From assembly GCA_031841125.1 (NCBI GenBank), contig CM063109.1, forward strand, positions 782,321 through 846,320: a DNA stretch of 64,000 nt, written 5' to 3'. The DNA comes from Acanthococcus lagerstroemiae. Its lineage: Eukaryota > Arthropoda > Insecta > Hemiptera > Eriococcidae. The stretch's first letter is position 1. Each line of letters opens with the position of its first letter. This document shows, in pieces, positions 57,698 to 64,000 of this stretch. The position numbers and the translations under genes were made by a program. The notes beneath the pieces are model-generated. The model did not search any database. It was not told the origin of the DNA and worked only from the letters and a program-made list of their open reading frames with translations.

Positions 57698-58654
57698 CTA
57701 CTGCATCCTCCCGCGAGACCAAGTTTGTGGCCCTTTCACTGCCGCACAAGTGGTACAGCGACGGCACCAGTCTTCCACATCTTCTTCGTACATTGGCCAG
57801 TAGAAGCGCTCTCGAATCTTCGCTAGCGTTTTTGTGGTGCCCAGATGCCCTCTGGACACTTGGTCATGGTCATGTACACCACATAGGATTTCGGGAACCT
57901 TCTTACGTGGAATGATGGTCTGCATTTGCACTGTTGTGCCATCTTCCGACTCCCAAGCGCTCACCAGAAGGCCGTCACTAATGGGCAGCGAGTCCCACTG
58001 AGCCCACAGATCTTTCAGCTCTCGTGACTGATCCGAAATTTCCTGCCACGGTGGTCTTTCGCCTGCTTGCTTGGCCCATAGAATCCGACCAACGACTTCA
58101 TCCTCCAGCTGATCTTTCTTCTGTGCATCACTAGACTGAAGTGATACCCGCTTAACGGACGCAAGTTCCTTTATCTCCAGTCGTTGACAAAACTGACAGT
58201 CTGCAGGGCATGGTCGCCTCGACAGTCCATCCGCATTTCCATGACTTTTGCCTTTCCGGAACTGTATTTCGCAGGAATACTCCTGTAGCAGCGGAAGCCA
58301 CCTCGTGATCTGTCCCTCGGGATAATTGAAGGACAGGAGCCACTGTAATGCCGAATGGTCAGTCCGGAGAATAAATTTCTGGCAGTATAAGTACTTGCGG
58401 AATTGGCGCAAAGTTTTGGCCATAGCGAGGAGCTCTCTTCTAGTGACACAGTAGCTCCGCTCAGGCCGCGAAAGAGACTTGCTGTAGTAAGCAATGACGC
58501 GCTCATTCCCATCTTCCAACTGGGCGAGTACACCTCCAATGGCTGTGTCGCTGGCGTCTGTGTCCACAATGAATGGCTGCTCCGGCTTTGGAGAAGCCAA
58601 GACTGGAGCTGTACACAACAGCTTCTTCAATTTCTCAAAGGCTTTTGTGCACAT
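57698..58654 (-). pseudogene. Gypsy pol: RNase H and integrase zinc finger
   Basis: This is a continuous 318-codon frame. RNase H spans about residues 30-150: FIVDTDASDTAIGGVL (first Asp), CVTRRELLA (Glu), LRTDHSALQWL (Asp) and HGNADGLSRRPC (last Asp), so all four acidic catalytic residues are present. The integrase H2C2 finger follows at about residues 250-305 (HDHDQVSRGHLGTTKT...WCRRCTTC). After CAAVKGP the frame is lost, but VALDIAGPYPYSNGS with the first integrase catalytic Asp is readable at about 57640 before a deletion to the LTR. This frame is unusually long for an element otherwise so damaged. Confidence 0.92.
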
Positions 58655-58817
58655 GTCTGTCCAGACAAATTCTCGGTGATCTTCTGTTAGCTGATGCAGT
58701 GGTCGGCCAATACCAGCAAAGTCTCGGATGTACCTTCGCTAGTAGGAACAGAATCCGTGGAAGCTCCTGGTCTGACGTTTGTCCACTGGAACTGGCCACT
58801 TTTTCGCTGCAGATAGC

Positions 58818-59520
58818 TTATTTAGGTCTCCCCGGAGGACCCTGTCTAACCTTATCTAGGTGTTGCTGCAGGGTAGATCCTTTTAAGATGACCACATCAT
58901 CAAGGTACACTAGGCAGATCTTGCCTAGTAGGCCTCGTAGGACTGTCTCCATCAAACGCTCGAATGTAGCTGGCGCATTACACAGTTCAAAGGGCATCAC
59001 TGTGCACTGCCAGAGTTCGGAACCAGTTGAGAACGCTGTCTTTTCTTTGTCCTTTGGATGGAGGACCACTTGGTGGTAACCACTCTATAAATCCACTGTT
59101 GTATACCACTCGCTTCCACCTAGTAGATCCAGTGTGTCGTCGATCCGCGGCAAAGGGTAACTGTCTTTCCGAGTTACATCATTCAGTCGACGATAATCCA
59201 CACACGCAATCACGTTGTACCATCTTTCTTTGAAACCAGCACAATGGGGGATGTCCATGAACTTGAAGATGGCTCGATAACCCCCTGTCTGTGCAGGTCA
59301 TTGATCATCCGGTTGACTTCCTCTTTTCTTGCCTACGGGACTCGCCGCGGGCGCTGCTTGGTAGGTGGACTCTCCCCAGTACCAATCCGATGTTGCACTA
59401 GTTCTGTCCGGCCACAATCGTCGCTGTTCTCGACAAAGATCTTCCTGAAGTCCTTCAGAAGAGCCTCCATTGCTTTCCTCTGCGACGGCTTCAAACCCCG
59501 GATTACAATACCATACATTT
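58818..59520 (-). pseudogene. Gypsy reverse transcriptase, frameshifted
   Basis: KDFRKIFVENSDDCGRTELV and QHRIGTGESPPTKQ are the pre-RT linker (59518-59333). Another frame holds the next block, MINDLHRQGVIEPSSSSWTS and PIVLVSKKDG. The 59069-58818 frame gives VMPFELCNAPATFERLM and CLVYLDDVVI with the catalytic YLDD. At least three frame changes and several stops separate these blocks. Confidence 0.9.
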
Positions 59521-59934
59521 ATAAACATTAAAAAAAAAGATTAAAATTAAAGTCTTGAAAAGGTGAGAACAAGGAACAAGGTACATATACTTAGAACTTG
59601 AATCCTACTTAAAAAGAAATTGAACATTTTCTCTTGCTACCTCATCAAAAAATTCTGCGGGCGCCCATGCCTCGAACCCTGAACATATCATTAGGTCGAA
59701 AATAATTTCAAACGGCATTTTGAGTTCGTAAGTGAGCCTGCACTTCTCTCCGTATCATTGACATGCTGGCTTCGAGAAATATAATCGGTAAAGGAGGGGG
59801 AAAAAATTGAAAATACTTCTTTTTAGTTTGTCACCAAAATTATTCCAGATATGAAAATTAAAAAATGAATAAATAAAATGAAAAAAAAGTACGAATTAGT
59901 GGCAAGTGTGGACCAGGCTGTTAATCAATCAAAA
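59521..59934. other. Unassigned spacer
   Basis: AT-rich spacer between the gypsy relic and the Helitron-like repeat. No feature seen. Confidence 0.4.
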
Positions 59935-61480
59935 TCTCTACTATATAAAAGTGAATGTATGTCTGCGTGTTTGCTGGTTTGTTCGAGGTTGGCGACTGAA
60001 CCATAAGAGCTGGGAGGTTCGTACTTTCTGGATGTGTTCGTATGAACCGGGAATAGGTTTTAGGCTATAAAAAATTTCGGTATTCTAATTAGGAGTGGGG
60101 CCACAAAATTTTGTCCCCTCTGGCCCCCCAATTTTGTTTTCAACTTGAACTTCTTAGAATCGTTTTACATCGACCTTCTTCACATTCTGTTAAAATTTGG
60201 TGGCCGTAACTGTCTCCCTTCAGAAATTATTGGAGGGTTGAAAATCTGAAATTTCCAAAACGAGCTCAAAATGCTTCATTATTGCACGTACATCTAATTT
60301 AAAACAACCATAATATTTGGATATTCTTTTGTACCCATTTCTGTACCACACAGCCCATTTTCAACCACGTATCACCTCCAAAAGCCTTAAAATTTCAGTT
60401 TTTGAAAACACTGTTCAGCATTCCTTCTAATTAGCCGACTGAATTTTTGAAAACACCAACATTTTCCTCTGAATAACACAAATATGAAGCAGTAAGTGGC
60501 AAATAGATCAGAACCCTCCAACTGAAGGCAATGAGTGTTGAAGCTATTTGCAATTTTAAATTTTCGTAAATTTCAGTAGCGCGTTTCAGGGAACCTTTTC
60601 CCAGCCAAGAACCGGCTATCGGCTTCACGGCGATTCGTCTATCAACACGCGCGAAAGGAACTTGCACAAAAAAAAGCTTAGGAATAGAAACAACCAAGGA
60701 GGTTTTAATACCAAGTATAATAAGCTAATGGGCCTATTCCTCTACGTGTTTTTTTTTCTTTTTCTCCCTCAGCAACTATTAGTAAGTTCAAACTGCATAT
60801 AAAAATGTGTAGCGTCTCATAATCAAACTCTCTTTTCTGTAATATGTATAAAAGTGTTAGCTTTTCTGTGGGTGGGTGTGCATGTTTGTTCGTGGTTGGC
60901 GGGTGAATCATAAGAGCTGAGGGCAGATGCGGATACCGGGGAAGAGGGTGGGGGTCCGGATCCCCCCCCCCCCAAAAAAAAAATCGATATACCTATATGC
61001 GGTATCAGTTCTAGCGATGGAGATCCCGATAGGCACATTAGGCAAGTGCCTAGGTTGACAGATTTCGAGGGGCGGCAAAATTTTGTACAAAAACAGCTGG
61101 AAAAAGGAAGGAAAATCGGAAAAAGAGAAAAAGAAGAAGAGACAGACAGAAAAAAGGAAACAGTTGCAGAAAACATAACTGAAAAATAATTATCAATTTT
61201 TTGACCTGTAGCTCTCATTAGGAGGATATGAAGCGGGTGAGGGAGACATTTTGTTGAGTGCCTGTAGCAGCTTGGCTTTTAAATCCGCAGTTGGTTATAA
61301 AGAACGTGAGCAAAAAGTGAAGTCCATATTACATTTAAAAAGAAGAAGAAGTGAAGTGACCACCCGCTTATCAGTCACGTTAGCAGCTGATGCCGGCATT
61401 GCGGGAAGGGTGGAGGGAGGAAAACTGCAAATTTTGAGGCAGGAAAAGATCACGGATGTGGATTACAGGGAATCGTTGAA
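59935..61480 (+). mobile_element. Helitron-like repeat, copy 2
   Basis: It starts A/TCTCTACTATATAAAAGTGA and is collinear with 32083-33588 in opposite orientation over about 1.5 kb, ending at AATCGTTGAA near 61478. Two related heads lie inside. The first (59935) has GGTTGGCGACTGAACCATAA and GAGCTGGG. The second (about 60826) has ATGTATAAAAGTGTTAG, GGTTGGCGGGTGAATCATAA and GAGCTGAGG. A 12-C run lies at 60962-60973. The 142-codon frame at 61251-61679 starts in the repeat and leaves it, so it is not a gene. Confidence 0.7.
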
Positions 61481-62789
61481 CGTCGGATTACTAATGTTCG
61501 TGCAGCGCGAGTTGAATTATACTATGTTCTACATCGATGCTGGAGTCTCAGTAAGTATCGATTTCTCGTTTTCCGAAATCGAAGCTATATTTCCGTTATC
61601 CATTATTGGTTTCCAAACGAATTATTGTTGGAAAATGAAAAATAACTACGCGCATCTAATTCTTCCATCTGGCGTGTGACAAATAGCCAGAAAATGAAAT
61701 CGAGTTCTGAAATTTACGTCAGAATTTTTACGTAGGTAGTAATTATTTCGCTTTATTCGAGGTTACCCGAAACTGACATTTATAACAAACGCGCGACAGT
61801 TTTTATTTTTCCTTCTTATATTTCGTCCATGTTAGTGTTACTTGAATGTCGGTCTAATTTCTACTTATTTTATCAAACAGACCGAGCTCATTAATCGTTG
61901 CTCGTTGAGTCAAGGATACCTACTCTCGTTACGCACTTAAAACGCGAGCACTCGTATCGTTACCGATATTGTCTCAGTGTACCAGAGCAGCCCTAGCCCA
62001 GTCCAAGCCCAGCGATCGGGTACGTGTCGTTTGCTGCTCCATCTTCGGTTTGTCGCGCTAGAATCTTACACATTGTCATCTTCGTACCAAGACTTGGGCA
62101 GACTTGCAGAAAAGGAAAAATAATGCGTTCAATCGCCATTCATTGGCCAAAGAAAGTGAACTCGTTCAATCCTCGTTTTGGTTATTGAAAAAAATGAACC
62201 CATTCAATCGCGTTCACTTAGAAAAAATTGGAATGTGAACGTGCTCAAGTCTGTTCGTAATGAGCATTTTGTGAGTTATCAATGAAAACCATTCGGAAAA
62301 TTGATCTGAAAATTGTGCGAGATTTTTGTGTGGGCGTTAGCTGGCTTAGTAACTCGCGTATTTTATACATTACATGGCACTCCTCCCCTCCCCCCATTTC
62401 TTAAATTAAAAATATCCATCTTTAATAAATGAGTTTTAGTTTTTTTCGCGGTGAAAGAAATTCCTCCTCCCTGAAAAGAGCGGACGGACTCTTCAATGAA
62501 AACTTATTGGAACAAAAATCAAACTAGGGCTATTTTGAAGCACTGAATTCGAAAGTATCACCAGATTTATCGCGCTGTTCTCGCCAGGATTCGTATGGTG
62601 CAGACACTTCCCTTTTCTTCCGTCGCCGCCTATAGTCGTCGAACGTCGGGCAATGTTTCACACCATTAGTCTTTCGAAGTATTTCGATAAACGGTAAGAT
62701 TATACCATAGTTCTCTAGGTAAATTCGTACAATACGCGTACTCCTGTCACATTTCGATAATTTTTCGTTTCCATTGTTATACAGTCCAA
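61481..62789. other. Unassigned stretch
   Basis: No gene supported. A donor-like TCA/GTAAGT at about 61552 follows a short open frame, but no product is recognised. Sequence at 61960-62100 is CpG-richer. Confidence 0.35.
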
Positions 62790-63370
62790 ACACGAGCTGA
62801 CCCAGATTTGGGCCCCAAATTCGACTTTTTCCTTTCTAGGAAGTGAGTTCCTTCGCCAAAAAATTAAACTAGGTTTCGGAATTAAGTTTTTTTTTGTTGT
62901 TTTTTTTTGTTTTTTTTTTGTCGCCTAATTCGAAAATTAGATTCTTTTAATCCGTCCCATATTTAGGAGCTAAAATCCAAATTGGATCTCGTTAAATGAA
63001 CCAATTTACTTTAGCTGAAAAAATTGTCATAGGTGGATCGCAGACTTCGAAAATTCTATCAGATTTGTAAACCTACTACGAATGTGGGTTCCGAAATTCA
63101 AATTTGACTTCTTCAAATGGGCATACTCGAGTCACGTGGAAAATCGAATAAAGTATTGGAATAAGATAATTTTGTTCAGTCAGATTTTCAACTCGACCTC
63201 GATTGGTGCCCCAAATTGATTTTTTCCCCTTTAGAAGGCCCATTTTACTTTGCTTAAAAAATGGACCTAGGTATCGGAATACAGCTTTGTAGATTGGTGA
63301 TGCGGAAACTCAGTCAGATTTTTGGTTCACCTCGATTCGGCCTCCTGAATCGGAATTCGATGACACGAAT
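62790..63370 (+). repeat. Degenerate tandem repeat, units about 115-155 bp
   Basis: Four related starts are seen near 62816, 62970, 63098 and 63212. Shared strings are CCAAATT-GA-TTTTTCC, TTTACTTTGCT-AAAAAAT, AGGTATCGGAATA and CAGTCAGATTTT followed by ACCTCGATT. Units are diverged and of unequal length. Non-coding. Confidence 0.6.
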
Positions 63371-64000
63371 TACCAAAATCAAAAATAAAGTGAGAACCTG
63401 TTTTTTTCTCGAGAAAAAGGAGGGAAAACATTAGCAGGTGAGAACACGTTTTTAAGGGTTTTGCGAAGCAAAATATATATCCTTTTGCATTCACTTTTTC
63501 ATTCTGTTAGGGCCTATTATTGTCCTACATTTATAATTTTTAAATTTTGTTCACTTATTATTTTAGCCAGACGGGCGTTGTATTCGTATTCTTACGTCTG
63601 AGAAAAGAGACCATTTATCAGCGTTCCTTGAAGGACATTCCTCTTTTCTAACATAGATGATTCAATGGTGAGAGCGTATTGAATTGCGATATTGGTTACC
63701 TTTGGGAGTTTGTAATCGAGTGATTTTCTCGATCTCATCTTTTCATCTTCATCGTTCATCTTTCACGAGAAATAGAAACGTGGAACTTGTGACTTTTAAT
63801 GCGATTTTAGATCTTCAAGCACGTTATTAATTTTTTTTCGCTCTTATTTTGTTCGATGATCGAAGAAATTGAAAGGACTTAGCCTTTGTTAAGTGCAGGG
63901 CGGTTGAATGTTCTTTTTCATGTTTGTTCTATTTTGTCAGTGCTCGAATCATCAAACAGTGAAAACTTGAGCTTTTCAGCTGTTAATTAATTCTTATTTT
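63371..64000. other. Unassigned stretch to window end
   Basis: AT-rich; no feature seen. If the exon at 37279 is real, this is probably still within its first long coding intron. Confidence 0.3.

Larger units (their letters stand above)
57204..59520 (-). mobile_element. Ty3/gypsy LTR retrotransposon relic
   Basis: Minus strand, in order: polymerase with RT (about 59520-58818), RNase H and integrase zinc finger (58654-57698), start of the integrase core, a deletion, a purine tract and one LTR (57486-57204). Gag, protease and the 5' LTR are missing; the left boundary near 59520 is abrupt. Multiple frameshifts mark it as dead. Gypsy RT copies the RNA and integrase inserts the cDNA. Confidence 0.92.

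Noticed and set aside
61251..61679. Plus-strand frame of 142 codons
   Set aside because: It begins inside the Helitron-like repeat, crosses its end into unique sequence and starts at TTG, not ATG. There is no domain.
1..64000. tRNA, rRNA, CRISPR arrays, bacterial operons or phage genes
   Set aside because: No cloverleaf with A and B boxes, no rRNA signature, no regular direct repeats with spacers and no tightly packed coding frames were seen. GGTTCGAAC-like strings at 23373 and 52457 lie in LINE sequence without a tRNA fold.

Overview
The window looks like nuclear DNA from an arthropod, most likely an insect. It is AT-rich, has long stretches without open reading frames, eukaryotic splice signals, dinucleotide microsatellites and many degenerate copies of transposon families common in insects: R1-clade and RTE-like LINEs, a Ty3/gypsy LTR element, mariner, a MULE, Helitron-like repeats and many hairpin MITEs. 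The octamer TACTCGTA (either strand) occurs at least 17 times, which may be a lineage signature. I cannot name the species. I see no rRNA, tRNA, CRISPR or prokaryotic operon.

Host gene content is very low. The one exon I can support is 37279-37360 (+). It has a clean polypyrimidine tract and AG acceptor, an ATG followed by 20 codons, and a GTAAGTG donor in phase 1. The peptide resembles the N-terminus of insect ELOVL-type very-long-chain fatty acid elongases. If so, everything from 37361 to the window end is probably intron, and the CpG-rich, TCAGT-rich stretch near 26.4 kb is a possible upstream promoter or 5' UTR exon.

Layout. 1-14 kb: unassigned sequence with small palindromes, an (AC)n tract, duplicated dispersed repeats (5.9/6.8 kb; 7.1 kb shared with 47.6 kb) and small TIR elements (7.9, 11.8, 13.4 kb). 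14.8-15.0 kb: a perfect 77-bp inverted repeat whose minus strand carries a hammerhead-ribozyme-like core. 15.7-18.1 kb: an R1 LINE 3' end, then a palindromic MITE invaded by two other TIR elements. 21.0-25.5 kb: a 77-bp minisatellite, an R1 LINE reverse transcriptase relic interrupted by a MITE, a foldback element and a TTAA-flanked TIR element. 31.5-33.6 kb: a LINE thumb relic and a Helitron-like repeat. 34.5-36.3 kb: a dead MULE transposase. 37.8-42.1 kb: a TTAA-flanked element with arms of about 630 bp surrounding an R1 LINE 5' half (5' UTR, gag-like ORF1, start of the endonuclease). 45.8 kb: second copy of the MITE family found in the LINE at 21.8 kb. 47.6-49.9 kb: second copy of the 7-kb repeat, then a mariner made of two inverted 3' halves. 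50.6-52.9 kb: an RTE reverse transcriptase relic and an R1 LINE with target-site duplications and an in-frame internal deletion. 57.2-59.5 kb: gypsy pol and one LTR on the minus strand. 59.9-61.5 kb: inverted partner of the 32-33.6 kb Helitron-like repeat. 62.8-63.4 kb: a degenerate tandem array.

The four R1-clade fragments sample different parts of one element type (5' UTR, ORF1, endonuclease, RT, C-terminal zinc knuckle, 3' UTR). All protein-coding transposon relics here are broken, so none looks autonomously active. The most unusual features are the ribozyme-bearing perfect palindrome, the nested TIR stack at 16.6-18.1 kb, the head-to-head mariner and the large TTAA element at 37.8-42.1 kb.
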